A stretch of 64,000 bases of DNA from Eubacterium sp. OM08-24 (GCF_003438075.1 NZ_QSTA01000010.1:3167-67166); one strand, 5' to 3'. Counted from the stretch's first letter, positions 1 to 7,420 are shown. Notes: generated from the letters alone by a model not told the origin. Translations and numbers: made by a program.

Positions 1-82
1 CATCAACCGAGAGTGCTACCTTGTGCCATACCGGAACGCTCTCACTCTTAGTGATAAACCACTCAATATTCAGACTGCTCAT
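1..82 (-). CDS. Partial excisionase (Xis)-like protein, N-terminus only
   Basis: The reading frame begins at an ATG at position 82 and runs off the left edge. The visible peptide contains VPVWHKVALSVD, which resembles the Tn916 Xis N-terminus (IPIWERYTLTIEEA). It overlaps the end of the next upstream gene by 20 nt, so the two are translationally linked. It is the last of four tandem Xis-like genes read toward the left edge. In Tn916/Tn1549 elements an integrase normally follows Xis, so I infer that int lies just outside the window. Too little is visible to be certain. Confidence 0.6.
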   Translation of the reverse strand, partial: MSSLNIEWFITKSESVPVWHKVALSVD

Positions 83-296
83 CTTTTGCTCCTCCCTTGA
101 ATTTTGATGTCCGAATGAACTCATCGAACGCTTTTCTCTTTATAAATCTGTGATAACCCATCCACAAAACAAATGGACACGCATACGGATTTGTTATTTC
201 TTTCAGTTTTTCCTCGCTGATTCCTGTATAGAGTGACGCTTCTCTTAAAGTCAGTATTGGCTTATGCTCTAATGGCATTCCTTTGTTGCTTATCAT
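63..296 (-). CDS. Excisionase-like small helix-turn-helix protein
   Basis: This is a 77-residue protein of the MerR/Xis-type winged-helix family. It has a HKPILTLREASLYTGIS helix-turn-helix start and a CPFVLWMGYHRFIKRK wing, matching the layout of Tn916 Xis (WLIMNGNRIQIKRKQFE). The start has an AAAGGAG ribosome-binding site. It is paralogous to the two genes upstream of it but more diverged, with a longer C-terminal tail. Proteins of this kind bend DNA at element ends and direct excision, or act as regulators. Which of the four copies is the true recombination directionality factor cannot be told from sequence. Confidence 0.7.
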   Translation of the reverse strand: MISNKGMPLEHKPILTLREASLYTGISEEKLKEITNPYACPFVLWMGYHRFIKRKAFDEFIRTSKFKGGAKDEQSEY

Positions 297-315
297 TTAT
301 TCTCCTTTCCACTTC

Positions 316-537
316 CTATATGGAATACTGTCTTTCCAGATATTTTTCAAACGATTTTCTCTTAATGACTCTACGACTTCCAACCCATATGACAAACGGA
401 CATTTTTCATCACTTGTCATTTCGTAAATTTTATTTGCACTGAGTCCTGTGTACATCGCAGCTTCCGCAACAGACATTATAGGTTTGTTCCATAATGGAA
501 TATCGTATGTTATGATTTCATCTCTTTTTCGGGACAT
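316..537 (-). CDS. Excisionase-like small helix-turn-helix protein
   Basis: The open frame reaches upstream to 597, but the start I prefer is the ATG at 537 (MSRKRDEIITYDIPLW). It follows an AAGGAGG site and aligns with the start of the neighbouring paralogue. The resulting protein has 73 residues, with a helix-turn-helix near 20-40 and a CPFVIWVGSRRVIKRKSFE wing. It ends in the same ERQYSI tail as the 633-854 gene, so the two look like a recent tandem duplication. It ends in TAG. The role inferred is excision or regulation of the mobile element. Confidence 0.72.
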   Translation of the reverse strand: MSRKRDEIITYDIPLWNKPIMSVAEAAMYTGLSANKIYEMTSDEKCPFVIWVGSRRVIKRKSFEKYLERQYSI

Positions 538-632
538 ATACTGATACCTCCTTGTGTTGATGGCATCAGTATATTCATTTTTCTGCGATAAGCCCATTAT
601 GCAATCGGACTCATCGCAGATTTGACTTTTTA

Positions 633-854
633 CTATATTGAATACTGCCTTTCGAGGTATTCCTCAAAGGATTTTCTCTTGATTACCCTGCGACTTCCTA
701 TCCATATCACAAAAGGACAGTCCTCCGATTCTGACATCTCATATATCTTATTGGCACTTATCCCTGTATAAATTGAAGTTTCCGTTACCGATAAAACAGG
801 CTTTAACCAAAGCGGGATGTCATAACTTACAATTTCATATCTTTTCTTAGACAT
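633..854 (-). CDS. Excisionase-like small helix-turn-helix protein
   Basis: This 73-residue protein is closely similar to the 316-537 product along its whole length (YDIPLW.KP near the start, CPFVIWIGSRRVIKRKSFE, ERQYSI end). It overlaps the 3' end of the mazF-like gene by 28 nt, which implies one transcript and coupled translation. It is the most upstream of the four Xis-like genes. No catalytic residues are expected, since Xis-type proteins act only by binding DNA. Confidence 0.72.
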   Translation of the reverse strand: MSKKRYEIVSYDIPLWLKPVLSVTETSIYTGISANKIYEMSESEDCPFVIWIGSRRVIKRKSFEEYLERQYSI

Positions 855-1408
855 TCTGACACCCCCTTTTCTCTTGCGTTGTGCTGTCTTTCAGCAATCA
901 CATAATCCCAACCGGATTGATTGCATTTATCACAATGGTCTTTGACCTTAGCAAACGGGTCAAGCCGACGCACGATATACTCGGGATTGTGAATATAATC
1001 TTTCAGGCACTTTGGGCAAAGGCAACGGATATTTTCTTTCTTTTCTTCCTTATAAATCCAAAGTCCGAAAGTCTTTTTAAGCGTTATATTTATTCGCCTT
1101 AAAAGCTGCTCATCTTCAATCGTTCCGATGTAATCTCTGAGTTCATCTTTGTTTACTGTCTGAAGTTGCTCCAGTAGAACCATTGACGGCTTCTTGAGTC
1201 CAAACTCCTGACCGAGCAGGATATGTGACGGCAGGTATCTTTTCTTGATAACGCCTGTTACAGCAGCCACAATAATTGTTGGTGCGTTTCTGTTATAATC
1301 ATCTGCCTGAATCACAAGCACCGGTCGTGTTCCGCTTTGTACCGAACCTGTTCGTGTTCCGAAGTCGTAGTAGAATAAATCTCCACGGCAAATTGTTTTT
1401 TCTTTCAT
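827..1408 (-). CDS. MazF/PemK-type toxin domain with C-terminal zinc ribbon
   Basis: The 193-residue protein begins with a MazF/PemK fold: GDLFYYDFGTRTGSVQSGTRPVLVIQ is the signature first strand and RP loop, and the sheet continues to about residue 115. MazF toxins are sequence-specific mRNA endonucleases of about 110-120 residues. Here about 75 extra residues carry CLCPKCLKDY and CDKCNQSG, a likely four-cysteine zinc site. The start ATG follows GTGAGG. No MazE-like antitoxin gene is visible on either side: upstream is a sigma-like factor, downstream are Xis-like genes. The protein may therefore be a regulator rather than a classic toxin, or may be controlled by an unlinked antitoxin. Confidence 0.75.
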   Translation of the reverse strand: MKEKTICRGDLFYYDFGTRTGSVQSGTRPVLVIQADDYNRNAPTIIVAAVTGVIKKRYLPSHILLGQEFGLKKPSMVLLEQLQTVNKDELRDYIGTIEDEQLLRRINITLKKTFGLWIYKEEKKENIRCLCPKCLKDYIHNPEYIVRRLDPFAKVKDHCDKCNQSGWDYVIAERQHNAREKGVSECLRKDMKL

Positions 1409-1464
1409 ATGTAAAACCTCACATTTCTAAATATTTTGAAGTGTCATTCGTATCCGGAATGAAA

Positions 1465-1514
1465 TAACCCCTTCACTCATTGCACAAAAGGCTTCATTTT
1501 GGACACCCAAAATC
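1465..1514. repeat. 50-bp perfect direct repeat, copy 1
   Basis: These 50 bases recur exactly, in the same orientation, at 62108-62157, about 60.6 kb away. This copy starts at the stop codon of the sigma-like gene and covers its 3' untranslated side. Read on the minus strand it begins with a hairpin, ATTTTGG-GTGT-CCAAAAT (7-bp stem), followed by CCTTTT and AAGGGG, which can pair if G-U pairs are allowed. The strict conservation outside coding sequence suggests a functional element or a recent copy. Confidence 0.9.
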
Positions 1515-2100
1515 AGAGATTCTCATAAAATTTCTTAAAATTTTTCTTTGCCGCTTCAATAGATTTGCTGACAGAACTGTGATAAGTACCTTCTTCTACG
1601 GCTATTTCACGACAGCTCTTTCCCTCAATGACAAACTTATACAATCTTCGTCCCTGAGCAGGTTTCATCATTGAAAGCACTATTCTAACTTTCTCAATTT
1701 CACGCAGACGCTGTAATTCTTTCCTCTCTGCAATTTCTTCTGCTTCTCTGAGTTCAAATGGGTCAACAAAATCTAAGAATGCTTCATTATGGAATTGCTC
1801 AAATAAATCATCTTCATAACAAAAGGCATCTAAATGTCTTGCATCTCGCATTTCACATCTATGAGTTGTTCTGTTATCGTCAATAATCACTTTTCCCTGT
1901 GCGACATAAAGCAGAACAAAAGGAATGTATCTGCCGATAATGTCAGGATATTTATCCCACAGTTCTTCTTCGGTAAGTTCGGTTATAATCGCCCATTTCT
2001 CTGTACCGGTATATCCGTCGTATTCATATTTGAGATTGATACGTTTACAGTCCTTTGCAAATAATTCTTCTTGTTCCGTTAATGTAAGTTTGTTTGTCAT
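1513..2100 (-). CDS. Sigma-70-like transcription factor of the mobile element
   Basis: The 195-residue protein has an acidic N-terminal half of unknown fold. Its C-terminal helix-turn-helix (residues about 140-195; EGKSCREIAVEEGTYHSSVSKSIEAAKK) resembles sigma-70 region 4. Proteins like this are standard cargo near the int/xis end of Tn1549-like elements and probably regulate element genes. The start follows AAAGGAGAT. The 50-bp repeat begins at its stop codon. Region 2 of a full sigma factor is not recognisable, so it may act as an accessory DNA-binding protein. Confidence 0.65.
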   Translation of the reverse strand: MTNKLTLTEQEELFAKDCKRINLKYEYDGYTGTEKWAIITELTEEELWDKYPDIIGRYIPFVLLYVAQGKVIIDDNRTTHRCEMRDARHLDAFCYEDDLFEQFHNEAFLDFVDPFELREAEEIAERKELQRLREIEKVRIVLSMMKPAQGRRLYKFVIEGKSCREIAVEEGTYHSSVSKSIEAAKKNFKKFYENL

Positions 2101-2222
2101 TTTCGTAATCTCCTTTGAATTTTCTAAAATTGCTTTTTTATATAGAAAATTTGGAGATTATGGGTATTTAGCTATGTATGCCTGCCACTGCTTTTTCATT
2201 TGCTTCTCCGTTTCGGAGCAAC

Positions 2223-2290
2223 AAAAAAATAGCCGAACATCAAGAACGCAAGGATATAGTTATCCCGTTATTCTCAATGTCCGGCTATTT
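2223..2290 (-). terminator. Rho-independent terminator with a long loop
   Basis: The stem AATAGCCG.ACAT (2228-2240) pairs with ATGT.CGGCTATT (2277-2289), with one mismatch. On the minus strand it is followed by a run of T (2223-2229). The loop of about 36 nt is unusually long. It lies downstream of the Com-like gene and closes the dinB operon. Confidence 0.75.
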
Positions 2291-2346
2291 GGTAACTCAT
2301 TCAGGTTCCGTGGCTCGGTACAAAGCTCAGTTATTCAGTTGTTTGC

Positions 2347-2535
2347 TCATTTCTTGTTTATTCTAAATGTTCTGAATTTGAGATTACCTCTGCGCAGTGA
2401 AAGGTCAATCTCATTTACATACCCACATTTCGGGCATTTAATTTCAATGTTTCCTGTCGTCATCGTGACTTTATCAAAGATACGCCATTCACAGCGTTTG
2501 CACCTGACGATTACTTTCTGTTCCAGTCTTGTCAA
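2347..2535 (-). CDS. Com-like small zinc-finger protein
   Basis: This 62-residue protein has the pattern VRCKRCEWRIF followed by IEIKCPKCGYVNEI, i.e. CxxC-x(n)-CxxC. It resembles Com, the small zinc-finger RNA-binding activator of mom translation in phage Mu. The start is a TTG that overlaps the stop of the metalloprotease gene (TTGA), with a GGAGGTG ribosome-binding site. It is the last gene of the dinB operon and is followed by a terminator. An RNA- or DNA-binding role is inferred from the zinc ribbon only. Confidence 0.6.
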   Translation of the reverse strand: MTRLEQKVIVRCKRCEWRIFDKVTMTTGNIEIKCPKCGYVNEIDLSLRRGNLKFRTFRINKK

Positions 2536-3269
2536 ATCTTATACACCTCCGGATAAACAGCAAGGTAGTCAAACGGATTATCAAGATAATCCTTGTGCAA
2601 GAGTCCAAGCTGTTTCATTCGTATTGCAAGTGCTTTCTTTGAGCATCCTAAAAAATCTGAAAGTGCTGCGTATCTTTCATAGACCGCCGGATAATAGATT
2701 TTATTTAGGCATTCGATTTTATCCCCAAGCCCAAACAAAAACATTCCTTTTTCTATCAGACACCTCGGAAGCAGAATTGCAGCCGCAAGTGTATTTGCCT
2801 GCCATTCCTCCCAATCGGTAATTATTCTTCTTTTCTCTGTGTCTGCGGTTGCCTTGTAATAATGCACTCCGGCTGATTTTTCCGTTATTCCATAATCATT
2901 TGGGAACAACATCTTGAATATCTGATGACTGCCTTCGTGCATTAGTGTAAAATTCTTTCTTCCTTTCAGGTTGTTGTCATAGTTAAGGTCAGACTCGACC
3001 AGAACCGTTTTGCCATCCAAGAAGAAAAAGGCTTCATCGTCGTTGTTTTCAAATACCTGCACTCCGAGTTCCCCAAACGATGTCATTCCGAGAATGCTTC
3101 CATCATAGGAAAGGTGCATATACTCAATCGTCAGTCCAAGTACCTTTTCGAGCATTAGCTCCGGCTCAATGCGGTACACCTGTGATTTCTTTATTTCAGG
3201 CAGTTCAAAATATGCCTTTACAAATTTCTCTGAAATTGTTTCTATATCATTTCTCGATAAGCGTTTCAA
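2532..3269 (-). CDS. ImmA/IrrE-family metallopeptidase
   Basis: The 245-residue protein carries NFTLMHEGSHQIFKM, an HExxH zinc-protease motif (HEGSH) with the usual following helix, and a downstream EEWQANTLAAAILLP segment that supplies the third ligand region. Family members such as ImmA of ICEBs1 and IrrE of Deinococcus cleave Xre-type repressors when DNA is damaged. It lies in the same operon as dinB, and the operon's promoter is flanked by operators likely bound by the divergent Xre protein. I infer that it may inactivate that repressor. A second such protease is encoded at 5756-6289. Confidence 0.8.
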   Translation of the reverse strand: MKRLSRNDIETISEKFVKAYFELPEIKKSQVYRIEPELMLEKVLGLTIEYMHLSYDGSILGMTSFGELGVQVFENNDDEAFFFLDGKTVLVESDLNYDNNLKGRKNFTLMHEGSHQIFKMLFPNDYGITEKSAGVHYYKATADTEKRRIITDWEEWQANTLAAAILLPRCLIEKGMFLFGLGDKIECLNKIYYPAVYERYAALSDFLGCSKKALAIRMKQLGLLHKDYLDNPFDYLAVYPEVYKI

Positions 3270-3288
3270 TTACTTAGCCCTCCTAACA

Positions 3289-3540
3289 TTAGGATTTTGC
3301 TTCGACAAACCACTTTCCGTTTTCTTCATCGAACAGAAAAGCCGACTGTCCGCAAATCTGAACCGTGTAGCGAATGCCTGTGCCACCGACCTTAGTAGCG
3401 GCGGCTCTGCACTTCTGCATTACACGGTCAACTTCATATATCTCATCATTTTCAAACTTAATGGAATTCGGACGAGCCGTTCCATCAGGTCTATGCGTCA
3501 CATTTACTTCGACATATACTTTTCTTCTTTCACACTCCAT
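3289..3540 (-). CDS. Conserved hypothetical protein, 83 residues
   Basis: I do not recognise the family. The protein starts MECERRKVYVEVNV and has an alternating beta-rich pattern ending in VQICGQSAFLFDEENGKWFVEAKS. No signal peptide, membrane segment or metal motif is seen. It sits between the S24-like gene and the ImmA/IrrE-family gene with short gaps, so it belongs to the dinB operon. Confidence 0.6.
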   Translation of the reverse strand: MECERRKVYVEVNVTHRPDGTARPNSIKFENDEIYEVDRVMQKCRAAATKVGGTGIRYTVQICGQSAFLFDEENGKWFVEAKS

Positions 3541-3543
3541 TGC

Positions 3544-3843
3544 TTATACCTCATAATTTCTCATTGTTACAACCAATCTTCCCAAATGCTCATATCCGTC
3601 GATGTCTTTATCTGAGACTCTGTATTTCGGTTTTTCGTCATCATTCTTGTTAATGTAGCAGGAAAGCCGACCTTTTAGAAACGGCTTATTCAAATCAAAG
3701 AATAAAAACATCCCTTCGTATATTCCGTAATCGGTAAAATGGTTTCCGCCGTCCGCAATGAAGATAGCCATATCATCACTGCATCCTTTTATTAAACAAT
3801 CAGGCATTCTTACATATGCCTGTACATCACTTTCATCAATCAC
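3544..3843 (-). CDS. Small protein with faint LexA/S24-like similarity
   Basis: The open frame extends to 3933 inside dinB, but the best start is a GTG at 3843, 8 nt after AAGGAGG, giving 99 residues. The stretch MAIFIADGGNHFTDYGIYEGMFLFFDL recalls the SM..tI.dGd..lvd core of S24/LexA peptidases. However, no serine sits at the nucleophile position and no clear catalytic lysine is seen, so any relationship would be to an inactive form. It directly follows dinB, the place where UmuD-like proteins are often encoded. The function is not established. Confidence 0.5.
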   Translation of the reverse strand: MIDESDVQAYVRMPDCLIKGCSDDMAIFIADGGNHFTDYGIYEGMFLFFDLNKPFLKGRLSCYINKNDDEKPKYRVSDKDIDGYEHLGRLVVTMRNYEV

Positions 3844-3856
3844 AATTAAGCCCTCC

Positions 3857-5092
3857 TTAGCCGACCATTCCCGTCGGCATCGTGATTTCCACTTTTTCCG
3901 GTGGTAGCTGCAAGTCCTGATACAGAACTCCATTCCTTATGCTGCCCTTACCGAAGCGTCTGCGGATTGTTTCAATACATTTTTCAAGTCGTTCCAACTT
4001 TTCCTGCTTTTCCACATCCATAAATAATCCTATCTGACGGGGCGTGTCTTGAGGAATAAGATTGATTGCTTGGATTGTTACGGAACGGATTGGATTGTAC
4101 CAACCATACCTTGCTTCAAAAAGTTGAAATGCTCTCTTGGCAAGAACCATCGGCGATTGCGTAGGCAAGTCAATCTTGGTCTGCCATTGTCTTGTACATA
4201 GTGTGTTATCTCTAATGTGTATGGCAACTCCTTCGGCACTCAGTCCGTGGACTCGGAGCTTGTGTCCGATGTCTTGGGTCAATTCGAGAAACACGGGCCA
4301 CACCTGCTCCGGTTTCTCTAAGTCTGCAACTGTCGTTATACCGTGTCCTACGCTCTTGATAGGCGATACGAAGTCTTTCTTGGCAACAAGGGAAAGGTCA
4401 TTGCCATTTGCGTAATTCCATAATGCAACTCCGTTTTTTCCTAATACGCTTCGCAGGAACTCAGGGTCGGTCTGTGCCAAAGCCCCGATGGTACGAATCC
4501 CATAGCTGTCTAATGTACGCTGTGTCGCTCTGCCTACACCGAGCAACTCAGCCGCTGGGAGTTTCCATATCTTTTCTCTGAAAGTATCCTTTAGTATAAC
4601 CGTTACTGCATCCGGCTTCTTCATATCAGAGCCGAGTTTTGCAAATATCTTATTAAATGAAACACCAACGGAGATAGTAAGTCCGAGTTCAAACTTAATC
4701 GTTTCTCTGATTTTGTTTGCAACTTCCACCGGAGAGCCGAAAAGACTACCTGTTCCGGTAATATCCAGCCAGCACTCATCCATACCATAAGGTTCTACTT
4801 GGTCTGTATATCGTTCGTACACGCTTCTTGCAAGTTTTGAGTATTTTATATATTCCTCATAATGCGGTGGAACAATAACCAAATCCCGACATTTCTGTTG
4901 TGCCTGCCAGACGGTATCTCCGGTTTTCACTTCAAATGCCTTTGCTTTATAATTCTTAGCAAGGACAATTCCGTGTCGTTCTTCAACAGAACCGCATACA
5001 GCAACCGGATATTCTTTCAGAGCAGGGTTAAGCATACACTCAACACTTGCATAGAAGTTGTTCATATCGCAATGTAAAATATTTCGAGCCAT
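3857..5092 (-). CDS. dinB: Y-family DNA polymerase IV (DinB-like)
   Basis: The 411-residue protein has the palm motif CDMNNFYASVE near residues 8-18, the catalytic YGMDECWLDITG, the finger region VLAKNYKAKAFEVKTGD, and helix-hairpin-helix and little-finger domains to the end. It would perform error-prone lesion bypass. It is the first gene of a five-gene operon driven by a consensus promoter (TTGACA-N17-TATAAT) embedded in four repressor-like operators. A second, UvrX-type polymerase is at 18900-20429. Confidence 0.93.
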   Translation of the reverse strand: MARNILHCDMNNFYASVECMLNPALKEYPVAVCGSVEERHGIVLAKNYKAKAFEVKTGDTVWQAQQKCRDLVIVPPHYEEYIKYSKLARSVYERYTDQVEPYGMDECWLDITGTGSLFGSPVEVANKIRETIKFELGLTISVGVSFNKIFAKLGSDMKKPDAVTVILKDTFREKIWKLPAAELLGVGRATQRTLDSYGIRTIGALAQTDPEFLRSVLGKNGVALWNYANGNDLSLVAKKDFVSPIKSVGHGITTVADLEKPEQVWPVFLELTQDIGHKLRVHGLSAEGVAIHIRDNTLCTRQWQTKIDLPTQSPMVLAKRAFQLFEARYGWYNPIRSVTIQAINLIPQDTPRQIGLFMDVEKQEKLERLEKCIETIRRRFGKGSIRNGVLYQDLQLPPEKVEITMPTGMVG

Positions 5093-5118
5093 TCTGCGTA
5101 ACCCCCTTGACTTTTTGA

Positions 5119-5211
5119 GAAGTTTAATATAAACTATGAGTAGTTAAACTTCTTACTTGCTATTATACGCAGTTAAACTTCTCTTGTCAAGAGTGTAGAC
5201 GAAGTTTAACT
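5119..5211. promoter_or_regulatory. Four-copy operator between dinB and the Xre repressor
   Basis: Copies of GAAGTTTAACT lie at 5119-5128 (9 of 11 bases, direct), 5142-5152 (inverted, exact), 5171-5181 (inverted, exact) and 5201-5211 (direct, exact). Centres are about 23, 29 and 30 bp apart. One copy fills the spacer of the minus-strand dinB promoter and another lies just after its -10 box, so binding would block transcription. The likely ligand is the adjacent Xre protein. Confidence 0.8.
5162..5190 (-). promoter_or_regulatory. Consensus sigma-A promoter of the dinB operon
   Basis: On the minus strand TTGACA (5185-5190) and TATAAT (5162-5167) are separated by 17 bp, a perfect consensus. Such strength needs repression, which fits the operator copy inside the spacer. 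Confidence 0.85.
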
Positions 5212-5244
5212 ACATAAATTTAAGACAAGGAGTGAACAATCAAG

Positions 5245-5655
5245 ATGACATTCGGCGAAAAAGTTAAGAACGAACGAAACAGACTCGGATTAAATCAGGA
5301 TGAGTTGGCGAAAAAAATCGGCGTTACTCGTAGAGTTATCAGTTCCTATGAGAATGACAGTTCCCGTCCAAGAGGAACAGAACGCTATAAAAAACTTGCC
5401 GAAGCTCTCGGTGTAAATATCAACTATCTTTTATCGGAAGATGAAGCATTTATTGCAGATGTTGAAGATAATTACGGACACAGAGGTGCAAAGCAGGCAA
5501 AAGAACTTCTAGCAGAAGTAACCAGTTTATTTGCCGGCGGAGAAATGGCTGACGAAGACATGCGTGAAATGGTTGATGCCATTCAGGAAGCGTACCTTAT
5601 TGCTAAGAAAAACAACAAGAAATACACACCGAAAAAGTATCGCAAAGACGAGTAA
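5245..5655 (+). CDS. Xre-family repressor (ImmR-like)
   Basis: The 136-residue protein has an N-terminal helix-turn-helix of the Cro/CI type (residues 5-60; LNQDELAKKIGVTRRVISSYENDSSRP) and a helical C-terminal half that is Lys-rich at the end. It is divergent from dinB and just upstream of an ImmA-like protease gene. This is the ImmR-ImmA arrangement of ICEBs1, where the protease destroys the repressor after DNA damage. Four operator copies lie in the shared intergenic region. I infer that it represses both directions. Confidence 0.85.
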   Translation: MTFGEKVKNERNRLGLNQDELAKKIGVTRRVISSYENDSSRPRGTERYKKLAEALGVNINYLLSEDEAFIADVEDNYGHRGAKQAKELLAEVTSLFAGGEMADEDMREMVDAIQEAYLIAKKNNKKYTPKKYRKDE

Positions 5656-5755
5656 CCTCTCGCTGTGCGTTGTCCGTTTTATGGGACAGCAGATGGTTTA
5701 TAATAAAAATGGATAATATATCTGTTATAATGGCACTGCAAGGGAGGTGAGCCGT

Positions 5756-6289
5756 TTGGGATATAATACGCAGGATGAGATTGTCAAGATAGTGAACCGG
5801 CTCATCAAACGATGTGGCACTCGTAATCCATATAAAGTCGCTGATGAGCTTGGGATACATATTCTCTATCGAGATTTTACGAAACAGCGTGGAGCATACA
5901 AGGTAATCTTGAAGAATCGATTTATCTTTCTTCAGAACGGTTTGCACCCTGTTATTGAACAAATCGTATTATGGCACGAAATCGGACACGATGTTCTTCA
6001 TCGCCAAGAAGCAGTTTCAGCCGGAGGATTCAAAGAATTTAATATCTTTGATATGCGTGAAAACCGGATGGAATATGAAGCCAATGTCTTTGCAGCTCAG
6101 GCTTCTTTACCGGACGATACGATTATTGGATATATTAAACAGGGGTATGATATTCAGCAAATTGCTCGCTGTATGCACTCAGACATAAATCTTGTCGCTT
6201 TGAAAGTTGATACTCTCAATTCACAAGGCTACAATTTTAGAAAACAGGAACATAGAAACGACTTTCTCAGATATAACAGAAAAATGTAA
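5756..6289 (+). CDS. ImmA-like metallopeptidase (anti-repressor)
   Basis: The protein contains LWHEIGHDVLH, an HExxH motif, followed by EYEANVFAAQASLP, the usual third-ligand helix of ImmA/IrrE proteases. A GTG at 5747 overlaps the ribosome-binding site, so I choose the TTG at 5756, 8 nt after AGGGAGG, giving 177 residues. It follows the Xre gene by about 100 nt and is closed by a strong terminator. By analogy with ICEBs1 ImmA it would cleave the Xre repressor and release the dinB operon. Confidence 0.85.
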   Translation: MGYNTQDEIVKIVNRLIKRCGTRNPYKVADELGIHILYRDFTKQRGAYKVILKNRFIFLQNGLHPVIEQIVLWHEIGHDVLHRQEAVSAGGFKEFNIFDMRENRMEYEANVFAAQASLPDDTIIGYIKQGYDIQQIARCMHSDINLVALKVDTLNSQGYNFRKQEHRNDFLRYNRKM

Positions 6290-6325
6290 AGACCGTCAAT
6301 TCTCGAATGAGATCTGACGGTCTTT
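6288..6325 (+). terminator. Strong symmetrical terminator after the ImmA-like gene
   Basis: AAAGACCGTCA (6288-6298) pairs perfectly with TGACGGTCTTT (6315-6325), an 11-bp stem with a 16-nt loop that begins at the stop codon. Flanking A and T tracts let it work in both directions. It marks the left limit of the stress island. Confidence 0.85.
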
Positions 6326-6478
6326 GCATTACTTCGATTTCCATTCATATTTCAGTGTAAAAAGTTCAGTATTCAAATTCTGATTATTTATAGTAAATAT
6401 GGTCTATCAAAATGACTATTTTCTGCTTCATTATTTAACTTAACCAAACAATTCCTATGCATAAAGGCGGAATTCACT

Positions 6479-7405
6479 TTACATTTTCCCTATATATTTT
6501 TCTGCCATATGTACTGCCATAGCACCATCTGCAACAGCTGTTACTATCTGACGAAGTAACTTTGTTCTGACATCTCCTACAGCATAAACACCCGGAATAC
6601 TCGTTTCAGTGTTTTCACCTGCCACAATATATCCTTTATTATCCAGTTCTATCTGATTATCTAAAAAATCTGTTGTCGGTTTTCTTCCTATACTCACAAA
6701 CAGGCCGTCACATTCTATAATGTTTTCTTCTCCTGTAACTGTATCTTTCAACCGCACACCAGTTAATCGTTCTCCATAAATCAGTTCATTTACTGTATTG
6801 TTCCATCGAAACTCTATATTTTCAGTTTTCATCAGCTGGTCATGGTAGATTTTCGTTGCACGTAATGTATCTCTTCGATGAACAATGATGACTTTCTTAG
6901 CAATTCGACTTAAAAGAACAGCATCTGATACAGCAGAATTTCCACCACCAACAACCACCACGATCTTATCTTTATAAAACATACCATCACAGGAGGCACA
7001 ATAAGCAACCCCATGACCTATCAATTCTTTTTCTTTAGCGAGACCAAGTTCTCTTGGATTTGCTCCAGTAGCAATCACTACTGTTTTCCCAATATAAATT
7101 TCCGAACTAGTTTCTACTCTCTTAAGCTTTCCTGTTAAATCCATATTAAAAACTTCAGCATATTCACTTTTAGCGCCAAATTTTTCCGCCTGTTTTTGCA
7201 TTTTCTCTGCCAATGAAAATCAGTCAATTCCATTTTCAAAACCAGGATAGTTATCAATCTGCCAGGTCAATGACATCTGACCACCTGCAGATAATTTTTC
7301 TAAAACAATTGTATCAAATCCTGCTCTGGCTGCGTATAATGCTGAAGTATACCCTCCAGGTCCTCCCCCCACGATAATCATATCGTAAACATGATTTTCA
7401 TTCAT
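6479..7405 (-). pseudogene. trxB: Thioredoxin reductase gene interrupted by a TGA codon
   Basis: Two open segments in the same frame (7220-7405 and 6479-7213) together make a full thioredoxin reductase. The N-terminal FAD site is IIVGGGPGGYTSALYAARAG, the NADPH site is VVVGGGNSAVSDA, the redox motif is YCASCDG, and the end is VYAVGDVR..LRQIVTAVADGA. They are separated only by a TGA at 7220-7222, where family members have glycine (GID-G-F). One base change from GGA explains it. The 244-residue downstream piece alone lacks the FAD-binding start, so the gene is probably non-functional unless the stop is read through or is a sequencing error. The thioredoxin gene lies just upstream. Confidence 0.85.
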
Positions 7406-7420
7406 ACAGCAGTCCTCCTT

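Noticed and set aside
316..635. General recoding of TAG as an amino acid
   Set aside because: TAG serves as an ordinary stop in the Xis-like genes (316-318, 633-635), so the amber codons in the hydrolase and parB do not show a changed code.
1925..2821. 298-codon plus-strand open frame
   Set aside because: It runs antisense through the sigma-like gene, the terminator and the ImmA/IrrE-family gene. No known motif or start site.
7220..7222. Selenocysteine at the trxB TGA
   Set aside because: The position is a structural glycine near the FAD domain, not the redox CASC site, and no insertion-element hairpin was recognised right after it.
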